NCBI RefSeq assembly: GCF_000002595.2
Contig: NC_057005.1
Span: forward strand, 4,705,422-4,769,421
Length of the DNA: 64,000 bases
Source of the DNA: Chlamydomonas reinhardtii
Taxonomy: Eukaryota; Chlorophyta; Chlorophyceae; Chlamydomonadales; Chlamydomonadaceae
Reading direction: 5' to 3'
Positions within the stretch are counted from its first letter, which is position 1; each line of letters begins with the position of its first letter. The translations under genes and the position numbers were made by a program. Shown here in pieces: positions 35,848 through 47,714 of the stretch. The notes under the pieces are model-generated. The model made no database searches and was not told where the DNA came from. It saw only the letters and a program-made list of their open reading frames with translations.

Positions 35848-37594
35848 TCACGGGCAGAATTTGACCTCGTAGTTGGTGCCCCACTGGCACGCGAACATGG
35901 AGGTGGCGTCGTCCTGTTGGCGTCACGCGCGAGAGGCAACTTGGTGAGGCACAAAACTCAACAAGCAATTGGGTGAGTCAGAGCGGCCATGCAGTGACCG
36001 CAATGGAGCAGGGCTTGGGCGTGTGGGTAGCCGCTGGGGTTGACTGATTCTTTGCCTACCTTGGAGTACGCGTAGGCCTGCAGGCAGTTGGACCGAAGGC
36101 ATGCAAGGGAGGGAAGCAAGGGGCAGACGCGTCAGCGCGTGCGGCATGTGGGTGGAAACGGGCAACGGGCGCAGCCTACGGGCTCAGCCTGGAGGCCGGC
36201 GTGGCACTGTTCCTCGTACTGCTGTCCGCAGCAGTGCAGCACCCACCTGCGGGCACTTAGCCTTGAAAGCCTTGGTGCCAGACGTGGCGACCAGACCGGG
36301 ACCATCCTTGTTGATGCATGCGGGGTCGGCGCCGGCCAGGTAGTTGGGGCTGGTGCAGAAGGTGGTCAGGCTTGGGAGGATGCACGTTGGCGAGCCGCAC
36401 CAGGAGCCGCTGTGGGATGGTTGCGTGAGGGGGCTTGGGGAGTGAAGGGGAGGGGTAATCGGCACGGGCGGCAGTGTACCGCCGCACAGCTAGCTAGCCT
36501 TGCTGTGCGTGGTGCGGCGGTGCAAGGGGCAGGATGGTGACGAGCAAGGGTTTCAGCGGCGTCTCAGTACCGTAAGCGTGTTTGCAAGGTGCCTTGCTGT
36601 GCGGCATGTGTTGCCTGAGCGGTGAGTACGTGGAACTCACCTGACGGAGGGCGGGTTGAGGGGCCGGATGCGCGCCGGCGTGTTGTAGGCGTTGACCTGG
36701 CAGCGGAGAGGCGTGTGGAGAGTGTCGAGCATCACGGTGCGCAGGAAGAAGGGGGGCGGGGCGGGTCGGAAACCTGCCGTACAAACCTTGCGTACAACGT
36801 ACATCGTAACAATGGTGCTACTGTCAATGCGCCTTCCAGTGCTGCATGTCTCAAACCAGGGGAGGTATGGTGCCGTGCGGATATGCGATGCCCTCCTGCT
36901 CTGGGCCTCTGGTGCTCACTACCCTGCCCGTGTACGCACCACAGAGACGTCATAGAAGTCTTGCTTCCTGCCGCCTCCCATGTCGGCGCCAATCGTGAAC
37001 TCGAGCTGTGTGGCCTGGCCGTTGTTGATGCTCCCGGTCCTGTGGGTGCGGCGAGGCACGGGGGCGGTTGGCCGTCCATCCTTGCAATCTAAGTATCCAA
37101 TGCCTCGCAGTGGGGAAGCCTTGCAGGATCGTGCCCAGCGACCAGCGCGTCACAGCTCAGACGCCCCCGTTCGTTCCCTGCGCCCGGCGAGTTGCACCTT
37201 GAGCCCCAGATCACGCCGCCGATCCAGACGCCGCCGCTGAACGTGATCCGCACAACCTGGCCCGGCAGCACCCTACACGTGGTGTGGGGTGACAGGCGGA
37301 TTGAGTGGGGATGACACGCACAAGTGGGGATTATTACATGCACGGGTAGGGTAGGGATGACACCAGGCGCAGTAGGGAGGACACGACGCACCGGCTGTTG
37401 TAGGTGCTGCCCGCACCCGAGCGCCAGAACGCAGTGACGGCGTAGCCGCAGTTGTTGCGCACGTCAATGAATGCCCGGACCGGAAGTGCGAACAACAGCA
37501 CGCCGAGCAGCAGCGCAGGCTGCGCAGCCCGCGCCCCCCACACGCCGCTCGCGCCGCGCGCACTGGCGCTGATCTGAGTGTTGACCACACGCAT
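35848..37594 (-). CDS. Thaumatin-like protein (PR-5 family), secreted, cysteine-poor
   Basis: Seven exons (37594-37392, 37272-37198, 37039-36940, 36696-36641, 36409-36247, 36077-36060, 35913-35848) give 226 aa. A signal peptide with the core ALLLGVLLFALPVRA ends near residue 41. The mature part starts FIDVRNNCGYAVTAFWRSG and shows thaumatin landmarks in order: GGVIWGSR, TGSINNGQATQLEFTIG, DFYDVSVVNAYNTP, KAFKAKCPQAYAYSKDDATS and the terminal YEVKFCP. The Glu in QLEF and the two Asp in DFYD are the acidic-cleft positions. I count only eight Cys in the mature protein against 16 in canonical plant forms and 10 in small ones. The family includes antifungal and glucan-binding proteins; a wall or stress role is inference. 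Exon 6 has six codons. Confidence 0.9.
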
Positions 37595-38373
37595 TTCGAT
37601 TGGGAGCACTTGTAGAGTTTGCAGGGCGCCGGCGATGTGAGCGCAGCAAGCTTTAGTGTTCGGTCAAACGTGAGAGATTCGCAGGAGGGTTTGACGCCAC
37701 GAGCTCTGACCAGGCAGCTGATCAGCATGTGTTAGGGAGTGAACTGCGCTGCGTTCACCGCCACCCACGAACTCAAAAGCAACGGATGCCCCGATCACGC
37801 GGGAGGCCAATCGAAAAGCAATACAGCCGCCGCGCAGCTGCAACTGGACCTAAGCATTTTACAGGCCTGACCCCGCCGTCGCCTCCCCTCCGACGCCACT
37901 GCAGTGACCTCACACGAGCGCCAAAACGGCGCACTCGGCGGCATACTCAACCGCTCGAGTCGCGCGGGTGGCTCAGATCACACTGCGGCTGCATGTCCGA
38001 CCGGGCCAGTTCGTTTCCGCCTCCCCTGCGTTTTCATCTCCCCGCGACCCCCCCGGGCCCGTCCAACTTTGCCTCGCCAACGCTTCAGCAAGCAACAAGC
38101 TGTCCATTTTGCGCACAACACGCACATTGCGGTACTCGGTCCTCATACGCTATTTGCAACTTGCGTCGAGCGCGAGCCGAACCGGGGTGCGGACCGGCAA
38201 CGATGATATTGTAGCACATCATCGCCAATAGCAGCCCGCTTATACGCGATAGGCTTTCATGTGCTGCTCCTCGCTACGCCTCTCCTTGCCTCGAAGCCGA
38301 TCGCGCCATCCCAGGAAAGGATCTCACACGCCCACTTATGGAGCGGGCACCAGGCCGCTGGTCCCAGCTTGCT
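37595..38373. other. Promoter of the thaumatin-like gene and 3' region of ATG3
   Basis: Both neighbours are on the minus strand. The right part is the ATG3 3' untranslated region, with a minus-strand TGTAA at 37863-37859 about 510 bp past the stop. The left part must hold the thaumatin-like promoter. No coding exon is supported. Confidence 0.45.
37859..37863 (-). terminator. TGTAA poly(A) signal, candidate for ATG3
   Basis: First minus-strand TGTAA after the ATG3 stop that I could find (TTACA on the plus strand). Confidence 0.45.
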
Positions 38374-41096
38374 TTATTCGCCACCCACAGACATGGTGTA
38401 GTCGTACCTGCGGCGAAGCAGCAAGGAGCGGTAGGTTGCCAAAAGCGCTTCGGAACAAGACCATCAACAGGCAGCACCCGCATAGACCTGTGCACGACAT
38501 GACCCGCCGGGCGGCCTCGGTGCCCCGACCGTGCCCCCCACCGCGTGCACCGTTGCCACCCCTGTCGTACACCCTGCCGTGCACCCCTGCCGTGCCGCCC
38601 TTCACCACAAGCCCGAACTCACTGGATGGTGGGCACCACGGACGCGATGAACTTGAGAAACAGCACCAGGTACCTGCAGTGTCCAGCCGGCAGCAAAGGC
38701 AGCATTGAGAGGGGCCGTAACCAGCTGCTCCATTGGTACCGTGCATGGGCACGGCCTCAGTTGGCGCAGGCGCACCAGGGGCTGCACCTGGTCGCCCGCC
38801 CGCCGCACCCATGGTTGAACTTGGCGTGTCCTGCATCTCCGCGCCTCCGGTTTCTCACTGAGAACGGTGTAAAAAAACCCTCCCCTCGAGTCCTCCCCTC
38901 GCGCCCGCCTACTCACTGCTCGACCTTGAACTCGCGGCCGGCCTCCAGCAGGTTGTCCACCAGCTTCTTCATCACGTCGGCGTGGCGGCAGGGGTGGATG
39001 GAGGCGGCGGACAGGCCCGCCAGGTGCGGGTGCGGGTCCACCGTGATGGTCTTGCGCGCGTGCTCCTCCGACACGTCCTCCATCACCTGCGCGGCCGCGC
39101 GGCGGAGCGTGGCGTGGCGCAGTGTCAGTAAAGATCAACGGCGGGGCGGCAAGGGCGAGGCGGCATGGACGGCTGTAGGGTAGCGGCTCGGTGTGCTAGC
39201 GGAGCAAGGTTGAGCCCTGGCGCAAGTATGAACACTCGCTGCGGGTTGCATTGGCAATGGTGAGGTCTAACCTGCTGCGGCAACAGCGGCTTCCGCGACT
39301 CGTCGTGCCCCACCAGCCAGAAGCGGGGCACCTGCGCAGGCAGGATGTACACATCCAGGGCATTATGGTGTAAAACAGATTTGGAGGGAGCATTAGGTAC
39401 ATGAAAACAGGATTCCGGCAACGGCCCGCGGCAGGCTAGCGGCATGCCATTGCATTGCACGGCGGTTGCTGTGCGGGCAACAGCAGCAGCGGCAGCACAC
39501 GCATCATTGCCGTACCTGGTAGTACTGGTCGTAGGTAATGTACAGGTCATACGTGCGGGTGCGCATAATGTTGTCCGCCGGCTCCTCCGCGCGCAGGTAG
39601 GGCCGGCCGCTGGGCGCCGCAGCCTGTGCACGCACGCGGCGGGTTTGAAGGTGCAAGCCGTCAGAGAGCTCTGTCGCATTCCAAGTCTTGCTCATGGCTT
39701 CACGTTGGGCGTTTATGCCTCGTCATGGTCTACACGTCCGACACGGCCCCGCAGCATGGCTAGGCCACACGCAGCCTGCTCAAGCACGCATAACCAGCGA
39801 CTCCGCAAGCCACACAGCGCTCCCATCCGAAACTGCATACATCAACCAGTTCACCTTCCGCTCCATCCCGCACCATCTACAGTAGCCACCTGCAGCCCGG
39901 CCCCCACCTCATCATCTGCCTCGTTGAGCTCCAGGTCAGTGATGTCGGGAATGTCGTCATCCTTGTTGCCACCCGCGGCGCCGGCACCACCTGACCCACC
40001 CGCACCCGCACCATCGATGGACGGGACCTCCCCCTTGCCGGCCGAGCCGGACGCTGCGGAGCCGTGGCGAGTGCGGGTGCGTGCGCGTCAGCGTGCTATC
40101 GGTCGTGTGTGACTGTGTGTGCAACCCTTGCGCTGCTGCTGCACTCCCTGTGCCCTACACGCCATGAGCGCTAACTGGTAAGCGGGCAGCGCGCTCCTAT
40201 CACAACGCGCAGCACCAGCACCCCAGCTTCTCGCACCTGCCGCCGGGTTGGAGTGCGTGGCCACCCAGGCGTCCTCGCCCTCGCCGCCGCCCACGTCAAA
40301 CTCGCTGTTGGGGTTGTAGCCCTCGAGCTCAGTGGCGCGCTTCAGGCAGGGCACTGCGAGGGAAGCCATTGAGCAGCAGCAGTGGCTTGAGCACGAGTGT
40401 ACAGGAGCGGGTGGAAAGCCAGGCGGGCGGCAGACGCAACAAGGCGCCTGGGCGGTGCCGGGCTAGTTTGCTTGCGGTGCGGCAGATACGCATCCCAGCA
40501 GCCCCCATGGGTGCCCGTGCCGCTGCGTGTGGCTGCCTGCGTCCGCGCTTACTGAACAGCATTTGTGATCTGGCTTCAGGTAAAGCTCTGTATTAGGCAG
40601 ATACCGTATCCCGTGGGCACGCACCGTTGCGCGTTACCAGAAATTGCTTGTTGGGGGGAAAGTACGTGCGGCGCTTCTTGGGGTCGCCGCCCTCCCTACA
40701 CGGCAGGTGAAGAGCCCACACACCAGATAAGCGAGCTGCCACTCGGCTTGGAACATTTCACAGGGAGAACAACACAGGTACTCAGGCCTTAACAAGCGGG
40801 GGGCGGGTTCGCGCGGGTTCGTGGGGGCCAGCGTCCCGTCTCTCACCAGGACCACGTCGGACACGCGTGGACGAGGTAATCGCCCGCTGCCACGAACTCA
40901 TCTGGTGTGAGTACCTGCTCCGGCATGCCAATACGTCGTGAGCTCGACTTGCGCTTGCGCGCGAGGGCCTAGGGTTTGCATGGGATTTTGAAGCGCGCAC
41001 CCGCTTCTCCTCGAATTGGCTCTTTGTGAGTGGAGGAGTCACAGTTTCTACTGTTTGTTTAAAGAGCGTGTGCAACGTATGCCGAAGGTTTGACAT
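38374..41096 (-). CDS. ATG3: Autophagy-related E2-like enzyme ATG3
   Basis: Ten exons give 306 aa: 41096-41001, 40914-40847, 40695-40625, 40353-40237, 40053-39908, 39623-39516, 39331-39272, 39086-38917, 38673-38623 and 38407-38374. The N-terminus ([17 protein letters not shown]) is the membrane-sensing amphipathic helix of the family. [35 protein letters not shown] and the acidic [18 protein letters not shown] flexible region follow in order. [20 protein letters not shown] and [13 protein letters not shown] contain the core; Cys255 in HPC is the catalytic cysteine. The end [17 protein letters not shown] is conserved. ATG3 takes ATG8 from ATG7 and conjugates it to phosphatidylethanolamine. The flexible region has a Gly/Ala-rich stretch before the acidic part. 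Every junction is GT-AG and in phase. Confidence 0.96.
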
Positions 41097-41855
41097 CGTC
41101 TGCCTCGTCAAGATTCACGCCTTGCCCGCTTCTATATGGCTTCGCGGAAACTAAGCTGCGCCTATGATGTAATGATTCTAGAGTGGTGATGTTACAAAGG
41201 CACTACCTCGGAGCCGGGCCAGGCATCATGAACCCAATCTCAGGGTTCCGCCCCACCCGTAGCTGGTGCGTTGGTGTACCTCAGCAGCCTCCGGCCATCA
41301 CTATCAATGAGCCAGCATCGTACTCGCATGCACAACAAACAGCGAATGCGCTGCTCGCCCGAGTGAGACCGAGGGAAAGGCGTGCCACGCATGCCGCACG
41401 GCCCATACACTTGCGTGCACTCAGCCTCACTCAGTAACCTCCACTTCCCTCCGCTTCCATACTGCGGTTTTGCGCTTCCACGCACTCCCTGATAGCCTGG
41501 TTACCAAAAGCCTGCTGCATACATTATGTCACACGTGTATCACCCACTTCATTTCTTCCCTTTGAGAGGGAGGGCGACCTTCCTTGTCACTAAGCAGTCC
41601 ACCATTCATTTAGCTTCAATATTAGATGGCACGCGTGCACTGCCACACAGCGCTGGTGCTCTCTGAACTGGCATCGCCAACAGCACGGCTACCTGCAGTC
41701 TGCTCCTTCTCAACCAAGAGATGACTCTGGTCCTTCCTCATCAGCACAACCAACGGAGTTGATTTGCCAGAGAGCTGGCCGGCAGCCCAGGCACTAGCTG
41801 TTCGCCCAGCGGGCTGACCGCTCTCCAGCGGCGGTGTGGAAGCGGCGGGAACCCC
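41097..41855. other. ATG3 promoter and 3' region of the RPC11 gene
   Basis: Both neighbours read on the minus strand. A minus-strand TGTAA at 41196-41192 may end the RPC11 transcript only about 100 bp from the ATG3 start codon. No coding exon is supported. Confidence 0.4.
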
Positions 41856-42715
41856 TCAACCCTCACGCCAGCGGTGAGCGCACTGCACACACTTGAAGAA
41901 CAGCGTGGCGGGCTCATCCGCCGAGCGCGTCTGAATCTCCATGAAGTAGGCCTGATGGTAGCTGCACTTGGGGCAGGTGGCTGCGGCAATGAAAGAAAGA
42001 GATTCGGCAGGACGGGGCTGAGGTTGTAGTGAAATTGCTGAGTAAGGAGATACGTTGCTGTGGCCAACGCTGTCGCGGCAGCGTGGTGGGTAAAGCCACG
42101 CCCCCGCGATTTCGCCAGGGGTGTGGAACCGTAGCAAGCCACCCGCACGGCCCCGCGCCGCAGACCTACCGTCCGTCTTGGCTACGTTCTTCCACGCATC
42201 CTCTCCTCCAAGCACATCATCTACTTGCTTCCTAGCCAGAGGGGCCATCTTCGAAATCTGTAGGCGGGCAAGGCCATTACAGGTGCATTGACCGGGGCGC
42301 AAGCAACGCTTGCACTGGGTTGCTTGCAGGGCCCCTGCGCGTGCCTGGCGAAAAATCCGGGACAGCAGACTTTTCACTTTGCTGGTGAGCAGCGACACCC
42401 TTTTTGGCGTGGTGCAACCTGCCTGGCTTCGTGGCAGAGCGTGCGAGGTTGGCCACTTCAGGGTCGGCGCCGGCGTGCCGGGCCTTCACTGACCCAACCC
42501 CCCGCAGCAATGACCCAGCCCAACCCCACCTTCTTATCGATGTTGTACACGTATGGGCAACACTGGCAGAAGTAGCGAAGCTCCTTGCTATACTCCGTTA
42601 GCTCCACTGCGGTGCAAAAGCATGCCAAATTACGGTTTCGGGCGGGCGGCGCCAAGGAGACGCGTATTGCCTTACCCAGGAGCATATTAGCACAGGTGGG
42701 GCAGTATGTAATCAT
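41856..42715 (-). CDS. DNA-directed RNA polymerase III subunit RPC10/RPC11 (POLR3K, TFIIS-like)
   Basis: Four exons (42715-42676, 42606-42530, 42257-42170, 41980-41856) give 109 aa, the family length. The N-terminal zinc ribbon has CPTC and CQCC. The linker VDDVLGGEDAWKNV matches human VDDVLGGAAAWENV. The C-terminal zinc ribbon carries CPKC and CVQC around QTRSADEPATLFFK. The invariant QxRSADEP hairpin holds the acidic pair used for transcript cleavage. The subunit gives Pol III its RNA-cleavage and termination-reinitiation activity. The first ribbon has a few extra residues (ELTEYSKEL) between its Cys pairs compared with the human protein. The start codon lies 299 bp from the start of the divergent TBL2-like gene. 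Confidence 0.95.
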
Positions 42716-43014
42716 TTTGAGGCGCTCGCTCTGCCTAAAAGAAGTTCCACGGTCGACAGCCCGCTTTCAAGCCCCTGCGCGCCGCTATGAAACATTCATG
42801 ACATCTTGTGGTAGCTGTGTTAAAGCGAGCATCCAGCTGGTGGGCTAGCCCGGCTGCCCGGCATCGAAACGGTCCAATCATTGGTCCCCAGCCTTCATTT
42901 CTGCAGAACTCTTGCACACGTCACTTGCCATACCCATTCTACAGCAGCTTAGGAAAGCTTGGACAAAGATAAATCCTACCCAGTTGGCTCTTGCTTAAGG
43001 AAGAGACAGGAAAC
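42716..43014. promoter_or_regulatory. Compact divergent promoter RPC11 / TBL2-like
   Basis: Only 299 bp separate the two start codons, so promoters and both 5' untranslated regions overlap or abut. The DNA is AT-richer than the coding flanks. No motif is assigned. Confidence 0.6.
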
Positions 43015-46000
43015 ATGGCCACTCCGACAGAAGGCGCTGCGGGGCTGTCCCAAACTAGCCAGATTGTTCTAGTAGTTGCAGGTAGAGTGCTGCATCTTCA
43101 TACCTTCCTAGCGACACGGTCTAGGCACAACCCTTCGATCGATCTGGTGCCCGTGCTGCGTATTCACACCCGCAGGCGTCAGCGCGGTGGCATTTGCTGC
43201 CTACCTGCTCTATGGACTGATCGGCCTTGTGCGGGTGGTGGCGGGCGCGCTGGCGCCGGCACAGAGTGCCAAGTGGGTGTAGCACAACCCGTCGATCGAC
43301 GGCTGTAACCACCTTGGCGTACCTAACTTGTGTGGCCCGGCTGCGCTGCAGGCCCAAGGCGTCAAAGAAGTCGGTGGTTAGCAAGTCGAAGGGTTCGGAC
43401 AGCGAGGCCGAGTGAGCTGGGGTCTGCAGGGTCTGCGCCCGCAACCCCTTGTGCTGCTGGTTGGGTACGAGTCTGCGGGTACTGCGGGTACTACTGCCCT
43501 TGTGGCAACTGGGCTTGTAACCTTTGCACACCACACCGTTGTCCTGACACGGTCGTGCCTCGGGTTGCGTGCACGCCACAGGCCGGTGGCGACTGGTCCG
43601 GCCAAGGAGCGGGGCCCGGATCTGAAGTCACTTATCAAGGCGGAAAAGACCGCAGCCAAGAAGAAGGGGTGAGGTAGCAGGCAGGGGCAAACATAGGTCG
43701 GTACGCGTTGGGCTACTTGGAAGGATGATCTTACCTATGGCGCTGTGCCGACCGCCCTGTGCCTGAGGGGCCGTGGCTGACCTGCACATACCTGTTGTGA
43801 CGCACCTCCACTGCCACCACTACCCCAACAGTGTCGTAAAGGAGGACCCGCACCACGAGCTCTTTGTCAACACGCTCAAGGTCAGGAGAGGGCTGGGAAC
43901 GGGAGGGGATGAGGCTGGGCGTGGCGATGCTCATCTTACTTGTTCCCGCTCACGGTTACCTTGTGTGGTAGTGGGCAAGCTCCTGGCAGATGCACTGGTG
44001 CAGTCCTGAAGGCACCCATCACGGCCTGCTGCCCAGCAGGCTGTACCACACCCTACACCCTGCAACGCATCCACCGCATGCCCAGCTGCACGGACCCCTG
44101 CCCAACAGTTAGAACCGTGCCGTTGGGTTCCGACACGTATCCCGCCCGCCGCCGCCCACGCCTGCCCGCCTGCCTCCCTGCATACACCCACCGCCCGCAG
44201 GACCACGCGGACACGGTGCACTCGGTGGCCTGGTCGCGCGACGGGCGCTACCTGGCAAGCGCGTGCGAGGACATGCAGCTGCGCCTGTTCGACCTGGCGG
44301 ATGTGGCCAACAGGAACCCCAAGGTGGGGTGGGGCGCGGCGGGTTGGTGTGCGGCGGCGCTGGAAGGCGTGTTGGGGTGGGTCTTGAAGGCGGCGTACGG
44401 TATGTGGGAGCGAGGCGTGGTCAAAGGGTCAGCCAGACGGGCAGCTGTAGAGAGCAGAAAGCGTGCTTGACCTGCCTACAGAGTGCGGTAGGTTGGGGCA
44501 GTGCGCTACAGGGCATCAAATTGAGCTGTGTGCGTTCACGTGCTGGGGCCGTGCAGTTCAAGCGCATCAAGACGGCCCGCATCCCCATTGGCGTGGGCTT
44601 TGGCGACGCGCCCGACGCGCTGGCGGCGGCGATGCGCGGCACGCCCGACACCATGGTGGCGCTGTACGCGCCCGTGGTGAAGCAGGCGGGCGACGCGCCG
44701 CAGTACGACGCCAAGTGGACGGTGGGTCCGCATGGCAGGAAGCACGGGCATGGCAGCTGGGTGGGTGCGGCAAGTCCAAGGGGGTTGCACGAGGCTGAAG
44801 GTCGGCTGGCATGGCGTTGGCGGCGGCGGTGCAGGCCGCTGCGGCGGCGGCCGACAGCGCTTGCCGCGGGACGGAGCTGCAGAGTCGCGGAGGAGGTGCA
44901 CGCGGAGTGCAGGGGCGGGGCGGGTTGGGCACGCGGTGGACGGATGGTGGGAGCCGCATGTCTGCCTACGCGTTTCCCGGTCTGGCCTGCAGAGGCGATT
45001 AGCTGGCAATTCGGAAGCCCCAACCGCCGGCTGCCTCTTGATGCTGCTGCTGCCCGCGCGCTGCTGCACAGGTGGGCAACGTGCACGGCAAGGAGACAGT
45101 GCTGGCCATGGCCTCTGTGTCCAGCGACGCGGCGATCGGGCGGCGCGGCTACATTGTGAGCCTGTCCACCAAGAAGGACGGCAAGCTGTTCGACATGGCG
45201 GTGAGTGGAGGGGAACGAGCAGGGGAGTGGCGGCGGAGTGACTGTTGGTGTGTGGGTGGGAGGGGATGGCAGGAAGGCGAGGTCATGGGGATGAGGGTGC
45301 CGGAGGATGTGGGACAGAGCTTCGAAATGAAGGTGCCCTCCAAAGACGCACTTTAGCGCCTAGCAATTAACTCGGATGCGCCTGCATCTTTTGTTGCCGG
45401 CATCTGACGCTCCTGCTTGCCCTCCGTCTTTGTTGCCCCGCCTCCTGCCCGCCACGGCGCCCATTCACCAGGGCCGCGAGCTGGCTGAGTTCGAGCCCAA
45501 CGCGCTCGCCAACCATGACCTGGCCGTGTCCCTGGACGGCCGCTTCATCGCCGCCGCCACCTTCAGCAGGTGCGCGCGGCCTTGTAGTCATATGTCCGGC
45601 ATCCTCTCAAGGAACTCAATGTCATGCCAGGGGAACGTCTGGCGCGCAGTCAGGACGAACCAGTTCCAGTCACAGCCCGCGTTGGCCTTGATGACCTCCC
45701 ACGCTCGGGAGCCAATCACGTCAATTTTCCATTCCCCGCCAGGGAAATCCACAGCGGGGGGTCGGACTGCTATGTGGTTGGCGTGCTGTGGGTGCGCCGG
45801 TTTCTGCACGCGTGGAGGCGCATGACTTACTATGCGAACGGCACATGGTGATCCTGAACATGATAACCCAGATGTTCACCCTGCCGTGATCCGCGACGAT
45901 TGGCCTTGCCGCAGCGACGTGAAGATCTGGGAGATGAAGTACACGCGCGAGGGCGAGTTCCGAGGTAAGCGGGGGCCTGCAGCGCGGGGCGTGGCAGGAG

Positions 46001-47288
46001 GGCGGTCGGAACCTGACACACACGGGTCAGCAGCCACCAGCACGGTTCAGTAAGCTGCTAGCCGGTGCAGGCGGTGCGTGTGGCTTAGCTGGCCATTGCC
46101 ACAGTTGGCGGATATTGGTCTATACGCTTCACAAGATGCGGCGTTAGCGTTTCCTCATGCTGCTGCTCACAACCAATGGACGTGATGCAGGCCTGATCAA
46201 GGCCATGAACCTGTCTGGCCACAAGAGCCAGGTGGCGTGTGTGGCGCTGTCGTCGGACAACCGCCGCGCCGCCACCGCCTCCAAGGACGGCATCCTCAAG
46301 GTACGGTGGTGCAGCGCGGATTGGGTGGCAGCGTGGAAGGCTGGTGTTGCTTCACAGCAGCAGCTGTGACTGGTATCAGTGCCTGGCTCTTCTCCCCGTT
46401 GCCGCACTCGCACTCTGCAGCATACATAGGCGCCCTGATCGCCGAGCGTGCTGTCCTGCCGCAGATCTGGAACATTGACGTGCGGTACGAGATGTCGGAG
46501 GACCCCAAGGTGCTGCTCTCGGTGAGTGCAGCACCTGCAGCGGTGCTGAGCCATGCACAGCTGCGGCTGCGGCTGTGGCTGTGCCCCGGGTGATCGCTGT
46601 TGGGAACGCAGCCGGATAGCGGGCGGCAACAGCGCTTGACGCACACACATCACCGCTGTGCTCTGCAACGTTTCTGGGTCTGCTCTGTGCAATGGATTCG
46701 AAGTGTCCCGCTACATCCAGTATGCTGCTCACACGCCCGCCCGCAGATGCCCATGCCGCTGCCTGAGGGCCGTGTGTACCAGCGCCTGGCGTTTGGGCCA
46801 CCCGGCTCCGACCTGCTGGCGGCGTCGTACGAGGTGCGCCTGGGGCGGAGGTGGAAAGTGGAGACTGAGGACATGGGGTGACGTGACGTGTCCGCCCGTA
46901 GCCAGTTTTCGTTTTCTCGTTAGAAAGATGGGCGTCGCCATGGCGGTGATGGTCCGTAGGTCCAGGGCGCGACGTGGAGCTCGTGGAGCTGCAAGCATGT
47001 TGCATTCACGCGCCAAACCTCCGGCACAAGTAGCCTAAATTCTGCCTCCTGCGCCCTGCGCCCTGCGCCCCACGCCCTGCCGGCTCCCACTCGCAGGGCA
47101 TTGTGCAGCTGATCAGCCTGCGGTCCGGAGACCTGCTGGAGCGCATTGACGCGCACGACTCCACCATTACCAGCATTCGCTGGTGCCCGGTCCCGCGGCC
47201 GCTGGGCGGCGAGCAAGCACCCGTGTTCGTCTTCGCCACCAGCAGCCGAGACAAGCGCGTGCGCGTGTGGCGCGCGCCCAAGCTCTGA
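43015..47288 (+). CDS. TBL2-like WD40 protein with N-terminal membrane anchor
   Basis: Fourteen exons give 456 aa: 43015-43081, 43176-43272, 43352-43411, 43582-43668, 43832-43880, 44201-44323, 44557-44721, 45072-45200, 45472-45569, 45915-45964, 46191-46300, 46465-46521, 46747-46833 and 47097-47288. Residues about 17-47 are hydrophobic (IVLVVAGVSAVAFAAYLLYG), followed by a Lys/Ser-rich linker, as in human TBL2, an ER-membrane protein of 447 aa. HHELFVNTLKDHADTVHSVA aligns with the start of the TBL2 propeller. WD repeats include SGHKSQVACVALSSDNRRAA then DGILKIWNIDVRYEMSEDPK, which matches human DGTWKLWDTDVEYKKKQDP, and the end KRVRVWRAPKL. Human TBL2 binds PERK and acts in the ER stress response; a similar role here is inference. 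Unspliced reading of exon 4 would stop after KKKG at 43670, but GTGAGG at 43669 is a donor in the right phase. Confidence 0.9.
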
Positions 47289-47707
47289 CCGACCAGACGC
47301 TAGTTTGCTGGAAGTGGCGTTTGGTGTCAGACGTCGGCGGTGCGGCGGGTGTATGAGCTGCAGAAGTGAGCGCTGTCGTATCTTGGACTGCCAAGCATTG
47401 AGCGCTTGCTTGCAAAGCGAGAGGGACATGGGACGCGCGGCGTGCGACTGCTTGGTGTTGGTGCATATGCTACGGCAGCAAGCCAGTGTACATGCTGCTG
47501 ATGATGAAGTATCGCAGTTACGCCCATGCGGAACAGCAGGTTAGGTGGGTTCTCGCCCTGGTTCGCGGCTTTGGTGTCCGGCAGGCAGGAACACGGAGCT
47601 TCTGGCCCACGGTTCTGGCCAGCTGCGAGTAGAATGGTTCGCTGTTACGCTTTCTGCATACTCGAGGCGCTTAATCGAATCGATTAGCAAAGCATATCAA
47701 TGAGATC
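47289..47707. other. 3' region of the TBL2-like gene
   Basis: No coding exon. I found no plus-strand TGTAA between the stop and the transposon at 47715. Confidence 0.45.
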
Positions 47708-47714
47708 ATTCAGC

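Noticed and set aside
43015-43672. A separate 104-aa small membrane protein gene ending at 43672
   Set aside because: A donor GTGAGG at 43669 joins in phase to an exon that continues TBL2 homology, and the combined protein matches TBL2 length and layout.
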